This document shows, piece after piece, positions 51,271 through 59,504 of a stretch of DNA of 64,000 nucleotides (position 1 is the stretch's first letter; every line of letters begins with the position of its first letter). The DNA is from Phycisphaerae bacterium (GTDB taxonomy: Bacteria > Planctomycetota > Phycisphaerae > UBA1845 > PWPN01), in contig JAAXZI010000008.1 of assembly GCA_012719955.1 (NCBI GenBank), forward strand, positions 1 to 64,000. The letters run 5' to 3'. Below the pieces are notes generated by a model, which was not told where the DNA came from, did no database searches, and saw only the letters and a list, made by a program, of their open reading frames with translations. Made by a program: the position numbers and the translations under genes.

Positions 51271-52923
51271 TCACCGCACGCGCTCAACGTTAACTAACGA
51301 TCCATCAAAGAGTTCGAGCGCTTGCCGAACGGCCGGATCGGAGGCCGCCGCGCGCAGATCGTAGGCACTGGCGGGGGCTGTGGGTGCGGCCGGAGACGCG
51401 TGCCGCCCCGCGGGCCCGGGAGGCGAGGCGGTTGCCGGGCGGGCGTCGTGACCATTGCTGAAGCGTGGAGCAGGCGACGCGCCGTGGGCCGCGGCTCGGG
51501 CCGGGGGGGAAATCTTCTCACCAGCGGGCATGCGCGCCATCGGGCCGGCCCCTTGCGGGGGAGGGGGCTCCCGCCCACTCGGGATGCTTCGCCCCGGCGC
51601 GTGGGCACTCCAGGCGGGAGGGCGCGAAGCTGGGCCGGTGGGCGCAGCGCCGAGGGGCCGCTCATCGCGAAGGCCTCCAGGTCGAACCCCTGGCCCGGCC
51701 GCCGCTTGCGGAGAACGAGTCGCCGGATCGGCCACCGGCGGGGCCATCACTTTTTTTTTTGAGCTGTCGTCCCCGGCCGGACCGGCTGCGCTTCCGAGTT
51801 GATCCAGCAGCGTTTGAATGGATCGATACCGGACCGCGCTGGCCAGCCGCACGATCCCCGCTTCCAGCAGCGCACGGCCCAGGGCGCTGAAGCGCACGTT
51901 TCGCCGGAGCTCCTCCAGCACGGAAATCATGTATACGTACTGCTCGGAATCAAAGCGTTTGGACAGCGCCAGCAGCCCTTCGGCGGCCCCGCTGGGCAGA
52001 TCCACCAGCGGCGTATCCGGCCCGCACACGGCCAGCAGCATGAGCGTGCGCACCTGCTCGGCCAGCGATTCAGCCAATCGCTCCAGGCTGTACCCCGCCG
52101 AAAGGCACTGATCCAGCGACACCAGCGCCCCGGCCGCATCGTGGTCCGCAAGCTGCCCGATCAGCCTAGTGAGCACCTCGTCGTGCGGCGTGGGCAGCAC
52201 GTCGTCGATCATGTCCAGGGTGAGCTTGTCCCGCCCCATCGAGAGGAGCTGATCCAGCAGCGACAGGCCGTCGCGCATGGAGCCGTTGGCCAGCCGGGCC
52301 ACCCGCCGGATCACGGCCGGGTCCGCCTCGATTTTTTCCTGCTTGAGAATCTGCTCGAAATGCCTGGCGATTTCGTCCGCACTGATGCTGCGGAAATCAA
52401 ACCGGAGACACCGGCTCTGGATGGTGGCCGGCACCTTCTGCGACTCGGTGGTGGCCAGGATGAACTTTACGTGCTCGGGCGGCTCTTCCAGCGTCTTGAG
52501 CAGGGCGTTGAACGCCCCGGTGCTGAGCATGTGGACTTCGTCGATGATGTAGATCTTGAAGCGGGCTCGGGCCGGGCGGTACACGATGTTGCCGCGCAGC
52601 TCGCGGATGTTGTCCACCCCGGTGTTGCTGGCCGCGTCGATCTCGATGACGTCCATGTCCTGGCCTTCGGCAATGGCCACGCAGGACTCGCACTTGCAGC
52701 AGGGCTTGATCGTAGGCCCCTTGGCCTTCAGGCAGTTCAGTGAGCGGGCCAGGATGCGGGCCGCCGAGGTCTTGCCCACCCCGCGGGTCCCGCAGAAGAG
52801 ATACCCGTGGTGGATCCGGCCGCTCTGGATGGCGTTCTTGAGCGTGGTGGCCACGGCCTCCTGGCCGACCAGCTCGTCGAACGTCCAGCTCCGGTATTTG
52901 CGTGCAAGGACGGTATATGCCAT
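51271..52923 (-). CDS. dnaX: DNA polymerase III gamma/tau subunit, possible slippage gene
   Basis: 550 residues as tau. Seen: RKYRSWTFDELVGQEAV; Walker A GTRGVGKT (45-52); a four-cysteine zinc module around CCKCESC; Walker B IYIIDEVHML; the sensor ATTESQKVPATIQSRC; then clamp-loader domain III to about residue 380. After it comes an A10 run (51751-51760) coding SKKK (388-391), and a Pro/Ala-rich tau-specific tail. Losing one A gives an immediate TGA (391 residues). Gaining one A, or a -1 shift, ends after 29 more residues. Both would give gamma-like forms. ebfC and recR follow in an operon, and an SRP RNA gene precedes it. Confidence 0.97.
   Translation of the reverse strand: MAYTVLARKYRSWTFDELVGQEAVATTLKNAIQSGRIHHGYLFCGTRGVGKTSAARILARSLNCLKAKGPTIKPCCKCESCVAIAEGQDMDVIEIDAASNTGVDNIRELRGNIVYRPARARFKIYIIDEVHMLSTGAFNALLKTLEEPPEHVKFILATTESQKVPATIQSRCLRFDFRSISADEIARHFEQILKQEKIEADPAVIRRVARLANGSMRDGLSLLDQLLSMGRDKLTLDMIDDVLPTPHDEVLTRLIGQLADHDAAGALVSLDQCLSAGYSLERLAESLAEQVRTLMLLAVCGPDTPLVDLPSGAAEGLLALSKRFDSEQYVYMISVLEELRRNVRFSALGRALLEAGIVRLASAVRYRSIQTLLDQLGSAAGPAGDDSSKKKVMAPPVADPATRSPQAAAGPGVRPGGLRDERPLGAAPTGPASRPPAWSAHAPGRSIPSGREPPPPQGAGPMARMPAGEKISPPARAAAHGASPAPRFSNGHDARPATASPPGPAGRHASPAAPTAPASAYDLRAAASDPAVRQALELFDGSLVNVERVR
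51721..51760 (-). promoter_or_regulatory. dnaX slippery tract with downstream hairpin
   Basis: On the coding strand, ten As (51760-51751) run into GTGATGGCCC, then CGCCGG-TGGCCGAT-CCGGCG, a 6-bp GC stem beginning 10 nt past the A-run. This layout resembles slippery run plus stimulatory hairpin in other dnaX genes. Confidence 0.65.
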
Positions 52924-53070
52924 CGTGAACCTCGGCTGGAGTATACGAGCACAACGGCCACGACGCCAGTGGATGAAAAGGCCCAGGATCTATCGCGGGC
53001 AACCGCGGAACGGAATGCCTGCCGCGCCTGAAAAAGCGGCGATAGAGGGCTCTGGAGGTTGAAACAATGC

Positions 53071-53206
53071 ACAAGGCCGCCCGCATTGGAAGCCAGGTGA
53101 GCCAGGGCGCCTGAGACGCGCTGGCTGGGCTGCTACCTCTCGGTCCTGACCCGTTGGCCCTCGGCCCCACCGCCTGGGACCTGGCCTCCAATGCAAACGG
53201 CCTTGT
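53071..53206 (-). ncRNA. ffs: Signal recognition particle RNA (4.5S/SRP RNA)
   Basis: On the minus strand the conserved domain-IV core reads GGTCAGGACCGAGAGGTAGC followed by AGCC (complement of about 53128-53151). It has the GAGA tetraloop and the asymmetric CAGG/AGCAG internal loop that bind Ffh. The flanks fold into the usual rod: ACAAGGCCG pairs with CGGCCTTGT at the ends, then GCATTGGA with TCCAATGC and GCCAGGT with ACCTGGC. Length is about 136 nt, longer than the 114-nt E. coli 4.5S RNA and without an evident Alu domain. It is located 148 bp upstream of dnaX on the same strand, as in Bacillus. Confidence 0.93.
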
Positions 53207-53220
53207 CGCCGTAGAAAGCT

Positions 53221-53249
53221 ATTAAACTCCAATCGCGGGCGAAGGACAA
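53221..53249 (-). promoter_or_regulatory. Predicted sigma-70 promoter of the SRP RNA
   Basis: On the minus strand: -35 TTGTCC (complement of 53244-53249), a 17-bp spacer, and -10 TTTAAT (complement of 53221-53226). Initiation would fall within a few bases of the start of the predicted RNA. Confidence 0.65.
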
Positions 53250-53319
53250 CGCCTTCTATCCAACCCTCGCGCCGCATCGGGCTTCAGGCTCGATGCCGCT
53301 CCTTCAATGTCCCGCTCTC

Positions 53320-54492
53320 TCAGCCGCCGGCCCCGAACGCGGGTTGCGTGCTCAGGCCGCCCAGATCCAGCCGCGATGATCCCTGCGGACCGTCCATCTG
53401 GCCGCTGATTATAGCAGGGCGAGTGGTCACCGGGGGGATTCGCCCTTCGGAACCGAACACACTGGGCTCGTGGCCGGGAACATTCTCCAGGCTGATGGTC
53501 CGGATAACCACGGGCTTCTTGAGCCGACCAAATTCATCGGTCGGCGCGGTGGCGATCCGCTCCAGCGTTTGGAAAGACTCCTCGCCGACCAGGTAACCGA
53601 AGGCCGTCTGGTTACCATCGAAAGCAGGCTGTCGGCTGGTGGTGATGAAAAACTGGCTGCTGGCCGAATCCGGGTCGCTGGGCAACCGGGCCATACCTAC
53701 CGTGCCGCGCTCAAAGGGAATCTGGCTGAACTCGGCCTTCACGCGCTTGCCGTCCGGCCGGCCGCCTTTGCCGTCGCCGCGCGGGTCTCCGCCCTGAATG
53801 AATGCCTGGGGGAAAGCCCTGTGGAACGTGAGCCGGTCGTAAAAGCCTTTATCCACCAGCTCAATGAAGTTTTCAATGTTCTTGGGCGCCTCCGCATAGT
53901 AGAAGCGGACGGTCATGGAACCCAGTTCCGTGTTAATGACGGCCTGGCGTTCGGCCATGATGTTCACGTTCACCGGGGCGGACTCAACTTCCCCGAAATA
54001 GGGTCGCCAGATGATCGTGTACTGACCCGGCCGGCGCATCGAGCGAAAATACTGGGTCAGCTCTACACGAAGGCCCACACTGCCGTACGGCGCCAGCCGC
54101 ACCACCGGCACGGCCCCCTGCGGACGCCAGCCGAAATCCGTATCCCACTCTTCGCCACGCGCATCCTTGATATGCACCCCGGCAGAGCGGATTCCGCTGA
54201 ACACGTGGGCCAGCGGCAGCCCCGTCATGGTGGAGACTTCTTCGGTGGCCGGTGCGTCAGGCACCCGCAGCGTCACTGGATCGGCGGTGAGGTTGGTAAT
54301 GCTGAAGTGAACCCAGACCGGCTGGCCGAGCTGGACAATAGCTCGTTCCGCCCGCAATTCGGCGCGAATCGCCGCCGATGACGGTGCGGGAAGCGTCGTG
54401 GGTACCATCGGTCCCGCCTGCCCAAAGGCGGCAGCGCCCAGCACCCACGGCACGATGACCACCATTCGCGTCAGAATCCAGGTTGTTGGCAT
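53320..54492 (-). CDS. Secreted cyclophilin-type peptidyl-prolyl isomerase with N-terminal beta domain
   Basis: 390 residues. Signal peptide about 1-24 (VVIVPWVLGAAAFGQ); a ~165-residue beta-rich domain with RAIVQLGQPVWVHFSITNLT, like bacterial Ig-like or CARDB-type folds; then cyclophilin about 190-345 with the catalytic FHRAFPQAFIQGGDPRGDG, GTVGMARLPSDPDSASSQFFIT and QTAFGYLVG. A disordered Thr/Gly tail follows. The cyclophilin Arg in FHR is kept; the tryptophan of cyclosporin-binding forms is not evident. It probably assists folding outside the cytoplasm. GGGAAGG is 6 nt before ATG 54492. Confidence 0.87.
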   Translation of the reverse strand: MPTTWILTRMVVIVPWVLGAAAFGQAGPMVPTTLPAPSSAAIRAELRAERAIVQLGQPVWVHFSITNLTADPVTLRVPDAPATEEVSTMTGLPLAHVFSGIRSAGVHIKDARGEEWDTDFGWRPQGAVPVVRLAPYGSVGLRVELTQYFRSMRRPGQYTIIWRPYFGEVESAPVNVNIMAERQAVINTELGSMTVRFYYAEAPKNIENFIELVDKGFYDRLTFHRAFPQAFIQGGDPRGDGKGGRPDGKRVKAEFSQIPFERGTVGMARLPSDPDSASSQFFITTSRQPAFDGNQTAFGYLVGEESFQTLERIATAPTDEFGRLKKPVVIRTISLENVPGHEPSVFGSEGRIPPVTTRPAIISGQMDGPQGSSRLDLGGLSTQPAFGAGG

Positions 54493-54653
54493 CGGCGGCC
54501 TTCCCATGCGTAATGCGTCCTTTACGATCGGACCGCAGCATAAGCCCTGCTGTCTACCAAACTTACAACATCGGCTTGCTGGCGGCGATTCCCGCAACTT
54601 TTATACACCCGCACATGCGGAAACGGCGCAGAGAGGCTGAGCCAAGGTGCGAT

Positions 54654-55292
54654 TTAGTGGCCGGCCGCCGCAGCGCTCCCACCGGCGGCGGAACCCGCTG
54701 GGGTGTCCGCCGGTTGGGTCTGCGTCGGGAACCCCACCCCCGGCTGGGTGCTGGTAACCAGCACTCGCCCGGCAATATCGCTGGGAGCAGGGCCGATCCG
54801 CCACTCGTCGCCCTCTCTGAATACCCAGATGACCGCCTGGCGCTCCGAGCGATCCCGCCGGTCCGGCTTGCGAAGTTCAATCACCGCATGCACATAGTAG
54901 TCGTTCGGCTGCCGCTGGTCGTGATAGATCCCCTCGATTTTGACCAGCTTGACCCCCTGCCAGAGCTTCCGGAACTGATTGGCATCCGGCGGCTGATAGG
55001 AGATGCCGAAAAGCTGCCGAAAACGGTCGTAATCGCCCTTCGCACAGCAATCCAGAGCCTTGCGGATGAACTCGTTCAGGACGACATCACCCGTCTTGAG
55101 ATGTTCCGGGAAAGCGACTGTCGGCGCCGGACTGCCCTGAAACTCATCAACCAGGGGCGGGTTATCGATCATGCCGTCGTTCTCAGTCGACGTGTTGCGC
55201 TCACAGCCGGTCAGCCCGGCCAGCAGAAACACCGCCGCGCATTCCCCCACCGCCAAGGATATCCATTTTCTGTTGAACATAAGCGGCACCAT
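54654..55292 (-). CDS. Lipoprotein of unknown function
   Basis: 212 residues. Leader with AAVFLLAGLTGCERN (lipobox LTGC). The body has alternating charged and aromatic residues, with VVLNEFIRKALDCCAKGDYDRFRQLF and VIWVFREGDEWRIG, a pattern seen in NTF2-like folds of small exported proteins. The C-terminal ~35 residues are Gly/Ala/Thr-rich. No enzyme motif. ATG 55280 is an alternative start. It is on the same strand upstream of the cyclophilin gene, 161 bp away. The function is not known. Confidence 0.7.
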   Translation of the reverse strand: MVPLMFNRKWISLAVGECAAVFLLAGLTGCERNTSTENDGMIDNPPLVDEFQGSPAPTVAFPEHLKTGDVVLNEFIRKALDCCAKGDYDRFRQLFGISYQPPDANQFRKLWQGVKLVKIEGIYHDQRQPNDYYVHAVIELRKPDRRDRSERQAVIWVFREGDEWRIGPAPSDIAGRVLVTSTQPGVGFPTQTQPADTPAGSAAGGSAAAAGH

Positions 55293-55440
55293 CTTAGATC
55301 GGCGAGGGGCTGCGCGCCAAATCTTGAGGAGATTTCCCCATGTTGTTCGGCGCGGTCTTTGGCCGTTCGTTATCGCAGAAGGAATTCCCCATCGGAGCCA
55401 ATCTTTGGGCGGTTGCGGAAGGCGCTGGTCAGCCATCCAA

Positions 55441-55479
55441 GTTGAGTCCGGTAATCCCAGGTTGAGTCCGGTAATCCAG
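55441..55479. repeat. Tandem 20-bp direct repeat
   Basis: GTTGAGTCCGGTAATCCCAG at 55441-55460 is followed by an almost identical unit at 55461-55479. It lies 150 bp upstream of the large secreted-protein gene and could be an operator or a chance duplication. Confidence 0.7.
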
Positions 55480-55625
55480 GTAACGCAGGTAAGGAACGAG
55501 CCGCGCTTTCAGCATTGCGCAATTTCTCGTGTTCGTGAAGATTTTTTCATTGTAGGCAAGCTCAGCAGTTGCTAAATTGTTGGCTGATGTTTTTCACGTC
55601 CTTTTTTCTGAGGAGGAACAGAACG

Positions 55626-58600
55626 ATGGATCTCTGGAAGCCTTTACGGGTAGCGACTTTGAACGCCCTGGCCGCCATCGTCGTGGTCTGGGCCGCCTCA
55701 AGCATGGGGCTGGGGCCTGATGCACAGGCCGCGGAATACATCCTCGTTGACCTGGGTGACCTGGGTAATCCCTATGGCGAAGCGCGTGATGTGAACAACG
55801 CCGGCCAGGTCACCGGTTACTCCATGATGGTCTCCGGGGGATACCGATATCCCTTCATCTGGAGCCCTGACCAGGGCATGCGTGCCCTGACGGTCGCGCC
55901 CGACTTCCGGAGCGGCGAGGGCTACGGAATCAATGACAGCGGCCTGATTACCGGGTCCGGAACGCGCATCCTCAGCGGTACGTCCTTCGGCTTCTACTCG
56001 GCGGACGGCCTGAACTGTACGAGTCTGTGGATCTATGGCTCCAGCACGAATTACGCCCGGCGGGTCAACAACGAAGGCTGGGTCGTCGGCGAGGCTCGGA
56101 CGCTCAACAGCGGTTTCGTCAAACACGTCGATTCGCCTAACGGCCAGGCATATCAGGTCCTCATTCCCACGCTGGATCTCCAGAACCCCACCGGATACGG
56201 GGTGTCGTCCAACGGCTACGGCATTTCGAACGTGAAAAAATGGATCGACGGCACCGACGTCGTGCAAGTCACCGGCGAAGCCACGAGCACCACTGACTCG
56301 TCCGCCCGCGCGTTCCTCTGCACCATCCGCGTGAGCGATATGCAAATCCTGGAGATGCGCAACCTCGGCACGCTTGGCGGTACCGAAAGCCATGGCCGCG
56401 ACGTCAATGACAAGGGCGAGGTGGTTGGCGCGGCCCGCACCGCCGAGCCCGGCCCGCACAGCCATGCCTTCCTTTGGTCGGAGGCCGACGGTTCTCCCCA
56501 GATGATTGATCTGGGCTACATCACCGACCCCGTCTACAGCTCCAGGCCGGGCGCCTACCACCAAAGCGCCGCCTGGGACATCAACAACAACTCGGTGGTC
56601 GTCGGCCAGTCCCTCATCGCCTCCTCGCAAGGCGGCACGACGTATTACTACGCGTTCGTCTGGGACCAGCAGAACGGCATGCGCAATCTCAGTGACCTGA
56701 TCGATAAATCACCCACCAGCGCATGGGTCACCGGAAACTGGAGGACGTTTGAGTTCGCCTGGGCCATCAACGACAAGGGCTGGATTGTCGGTCGGGGCAC
56801 CAAGACGAATACCGTGTCCGCGCCGTTCCTGCTCCTGCCCGATAAGGACGGCGACGGCACCGCCGATGATTTCGACAACTGCCCCAACGTGGCCAACCCC
56901 GATCAGGCCGACAGCGATGGTGACGGCGTCGGCGACGCCTGCGACAACTGCGTGGACCGGGCCAACCCCGATCAGCTCGAAACCGACGGCGATGGACTGG
57001 GCGACGCCTGCGATAACTGCCCGGCCGTCAACAATCCCGAGCAGGAGGATAGCGATCTGGACGGTTGGGGCGACGTGTGCGACAACTGCCCGACCATCGC
57101 CAACAGCGATCAGAACGACGTTGATGGCGACTTCGTCGGCGATCTCTGCGACGGCTGCCCGAACGACCCGGACAAGATTGAGCCCGGCGCCTGCGGTTGC
57201 GGCGTGGCCGATACGGACTCCGACTCCGACGGTACGCCGGATTGCATCGATGGCTGCCCCAATGATCCCGCCAAGACCGAGCCCGGCGCCTGCGGCTGCG
57301 GCGTGGCGGATGAGGATGCCGACGGCGACGGCATGCCGGATTGCATCGACGGCTGCCCCGCTGACCCGGCCAAGATCGAGCCGGGCATCTGCGGCTGCGG
57401 TGTGGCCGATACCGATTCCGACGCCGACGGCACGCCGGATTGCATCGACGGCTGCCCCAATGATCCCGCCAAGACCCAACCCGGTGTTTGCGGCTGCGGC
57501 GTAGCCGACACCGATTCCGACGCCGACGGCACGCCTGACTGCAACGACGCCTGCCCGGCCGACCCGGCCAAGACCGATCCGGGCATCTGCGGTTGCGGTG
57601 TGGCCGATACCGACAGTGACGAGGATGGCACGCCCAACTGCTTCGACCTCTGCCCGAACGACCCGGCCAAGACCGAGCCGGGCGTCTGCGGCTGCGGCGT
57701 GGCGGATGAGGATGCCGATGGCGACGGCACGTTTGACTGCAACGACGCCTGCCCCGAGGACCCCGCCAAGACTGAGCCGGGTCTGTGCGGCTGCGGTGTG
57801 GCCGATACCGACAGTGACGAGGATGGCGTGCCCAACTGCGCCGATAACTGTCCGAACGATGCGGGCAAGATCGAGCCGGGCGTGTGTGGTTGCGGCGTGG
57901 CCGACATCGACAGCGATGGCGACGGCACGTTTGACTGCAACGACGCCTGCCCCGAGGACCCGGCCAAGACCGCTCCGGGCCTGTGTGGCTGCGGCGTAGC
58001 CGACATCGACAGCGATGCCGATGGCGTCGCCGACTGCCTCGACGCCTGCCCGAATGACCCGGCCAAGACCGCTCCGGGCCTCTGCGGCTGCGGCGTAGCC
58101 GACGTGGACAGCGATGCCGACGGCGTCGCCGACTGCAACGACGGCTGCCCGAATGACGCCGGCAAGGTCGATCCCGGCATGTGCGGCTGCGGCGTTCCGG
58201 AGACGGACAGCGATGGCGACGGCGTACCCAACTGCGTGGATAACTGTCCCAACGTTCCCAACCCGGATCAGGCCGACTCCGACGGCGATGGCATCGGGAA
58301 CGCCTGCGACACCAACCTGTTAATCGCCGTGGAGGACGCCTTCATTCGCCGTGTTCCGCAGGGTGACCTCAACGAAGGGGCCAACCCCCGGCTGCGCGTG
58401 GCCAAGTCCGGCCAGAACCGCGCGCTGGTCCGCTTCGATCTGAGCGGCGTCAACACCCAGGCGCTCAAGAAGGCCACGCTGGTGCTCACCATCGCCGAGA
58501 AGCCGGTCGGCTGGGGCAACAAGGACGAGAAGGTCGTGCCCTACCGCCTCCTCGTGCCCTGGACCGAGGGCAACGGCTGGAACCTGAATGGTAAGATCAC

Positions 58601-58913
58601 CGGCACCGGCCCCGGCGTGACCTGGGAGTGCCCGACCGACGCGGACATCAGCAACAAGAAGGCTGATTGCTCGACCTCCTGGTCGGGCGGCACGTTTGCT
58701 CCCGCCACCGCCGCGGGCGTTGTCCATCACAAGGACATGCCGGTGGAGGTCAAGTGGGACGTCACGGCCGACGTGAAGGCGGGCGCTCCGTTCGGCTGGC
58801 TCATTAAGCGCGAGGAGGAGGACCGCGGCGGCACCGTGGACTACTACTCCCGCGAAGGAGCCGCCGCCGCCGGCAACCCGACGCTGGCCCCGCGCCTGAT
58901 CCTGGAGTACTGA
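55626..58913 (+). CDS. Giant secreted HAF / thrombospondin type-3 / DNRLRE protein
   Basis: 1095 residues. Signal peptide about 1-36 (LAAIVVVWAASSMGLGPDAQA). Residues ~37-400 carry HAF-type repeats: YILVDLGDLGNPYGEARDVNNAGQVTGYS, LGTLGGTESHGRDVNDKGEVVG, AWAINDKGWIVGRG. Residues ~410-895 are calcium-binding TSP3 repeats: first the classic DxDGDGxGDxCDNCP form, then eleven units of exactly 33 residues built on CGCGVADTDSDxDGxxDC. Residues ~900-1095 are a DNRLRE/CBM96-like beta domain (AVEDAFIRR ... APRLILEY). No PEP-CTERM or other sorting tail. AGGAGG lies 9 nt before ATG. It is probably surface-exposed and involved in adhesion or matrix binding (inference). Confidence 0.87.
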   Translation: MDLWKPLRVATLNALAAIVVVWAASSMGLGPDAQAAEYILVDLGDLGNPYGEARDVNNAGQVTGYSMMVSGGYRYPFIWSPDQGMRALTVAPDFRSGEGYGINDSGLITGSGTRILSGTSFGFYSADGLNCTSLWIYGSSTNYARRVNNEGWVVGEARTLNSGFVKHVDSPNGQAYQVLIPTLDLQNPTGYGVSSNGYGISNVKKWIDGTDVVQVTGEATSTTDSSARAFLCTIRVSDMQILEMRNLGTLGGTESHGRDVNDKGEVVGAARTAEPGPHSHAFLWSEADGSPQMIDLGYITDPVYSSRPGAYHQSAAWDINNNSVVVGQSLIASSQGGTTYYYAFVWDQQNGMRNLSDLIDKSPTSAWVTGNWRTFEFAWAINDKGWIVGRGTKTNTVSAPFLLLPDKDGDGTADDFDNCPNVANPDQADSDGDGVGDACDNCVDRANPDQLETDGDGLGDACDNCPAVNNPEQEDSDLDGWGDVCDNCPTIANSDQNDVDGDFVGDLCDGCPNDPDKIEPGACGCGVADTDSDSDGTPDCIDGCPNDPAKTEPGACGCGVADEDADGDGMPDCIDGCPADPAKIEPGICGCGVADTDSDADGTPDCIDGCPNDPAKTQPGVCGCGVADTDSDADGTPDCNDACPADPAKTDPGICGCGVADTDSDEDGTPNCFDLCPNDPAKTEPGVCGCGVADEDADGDGTFDCNDACPEDPAKTEPGLCGCGVADTDSDEDGVPNCADNCPNDAGKIEPGVCGCGVADIDSDGDGTFDCNDACPEDPAKTAPGLCGCGVADIDSDADGVADCLDACPNDPAKTAPGLCGCGVADVDSDADGVADCNDGCPNDAGKVDPGMCGCGVPETDSDGDGVPNCVDNCPNVPNPDQADSDGDGIGNACDTNLLIAVEDAFIRRVPQGDLNEGANPRLRVAKSGQNRALVRFDLSGVNTQALKKATLVLTIAEKPVGWGNKDEKVVPYRLLVPWTEGNGWNLNGKITGTGPGVTWECPTDADISNKKADCSTSWSGGTFAPATAAGVVHHKDMPVEVKWDVTADVKAGAPFGWLIKREEEDRGGTVDYYSREGAAAAGNPTLAPRLILEY
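57192..58280 (+). repeat. Eleven 99-bp tandem units (TSP3-like)
   Basis: CGCGV-encoding points recur every 99 bp from 57192 to 58182 without a single indel (10 intervals, 990 bp). Units encode CGCGVADxDSDxDGTPDCxD-CP-DPAKTEPG. Confidence 0.9.
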
Positions 58914-58934
58914 CCGGCAACGCTAAGGCCCAAT

Positions 58935-59050
58935 CGGAGGGCGGGCATCCCTGCGCGCCTTCCTGAACCCGAAGGGGGCCGGCACAGGGGGTGGGCATTT
59001 TGCCCGCCCTCTTGAACCCGAACAGGAGGAGGGCATCTCGCCCCCCTCAA
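58935..59050. repeat. Family-C palindromic repeats, three units
   Basis: GGAGGGCGGGCATCCCTGCG, GGGGTGGGCATTTTGCCCGC and GGAGGAGGGCATCTCGCCCC, each followed by C/TTxxTGAACCCGAA or similar. The remainder of the 58914-59504 gap holds the terminator below, a pair of GTTGAG-GGAGACAAG repeats (59145-59206), a family-F array and a repeat shared with 4175-4233; there is no gene. Confidence 0.65.
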
Positions 59051-59066
59051 CCCCTAACCCACAACC

Positions 59067-59100
59067 AACGGGCCGCTTCCCGCCAAGGAAGCGGCCCGTT
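59067..59100. terminator. Terminator-like perfect hairpin
   Basis: AACGGGCCGCTTCC and GGAAGCGGCCCGTT form a perfect 14-bp stem with loop CGCCAA, followed by CTCTATGT. It lies 154 bp past the giant-protein gene. The T-run is poor, but the stem is the strongest in the region. Confidence 0.6.
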
Positions 59101-59247
59101 CTCTATGTCAGCCGGTCTACTGAACCAGCCCCCAGGCCAAGCGAGGAGTTGAGAGGAGACAAGAACCAATCCTGAGGGCAAGCAAGGTGTTGAGCGGAGA
59201 CAAGCCTACGACCCCTCACTGGCGCTCAGCGCTTCGGAGCTTCCAAC

Positions 59248-59292
59248 ATGACCTTCCCACGTTCTCACTTTTCCACCTGCTCACTTTTCCAC
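59248..59292. repeat. Degenerate array related to GTGRGAAN octamers
   Basis: Reads CTTCCCACGTTCTCACTTTT then CCACCTGCTCACTTTTCCACCC, the complement of GTGGAAAA/GTGAGAAC-type units seen at 14122 and 37536. Confidence 0.65.
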
Positions 59293-59338
59293 CCCCACCG
59301 GCGAGACACCGGTGCCACATTGCATTTGAGCCGTGCAA

Positions 59339-59398
59339 AAGCCCCAAAGGGGCTGGTTGAGAGCAGCCACCAGTGAAGCGAAGCGGAACTCGTGGATA
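59339..59398. repeat. Repeat related to 4175-4233
   Basis: AGCCCCAAAGGGGCTGGTTG then AGAGCAGCCACCAGTGAAGC and GAAGCGGAACTCGTGG; see the matching copy at 4175-4233. Confidence 0.55.
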
Positions 59399-59401
59399 AG
59401 C

Positions 59402-59478
59402 AGCGTTCCCCTACCTCAACCCCGCGCCCTGAACCTAATCTCCTGAACCCTGAACCCCGAACCTTGAACCCTCAGATT
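59402..59478. repeat. Degenerate 7-bp array (unit CTGAACC)
   Basis: Units CTGAACC, TAATCTC, CTGAACC, CTGAACC, CCGAACC, TTGAACC. It lies just beyond the 3' end of the DUF3754-like gene. Confidence 0.75.
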
Positions 59479-59504
59479 GCGGACGCAGTCCGCGCCGTGT
59501 GCTT

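Noticed and set aside
57110-58261. 383-codon antisense frame in the TSP3 gene
   Set aside because: It arises because the 99-bp repeat is a multiple of three, so one open antisense unit stays open in all eleven. The translation is a Ser/Pro/Gln repeat with no likeness to a protein family.
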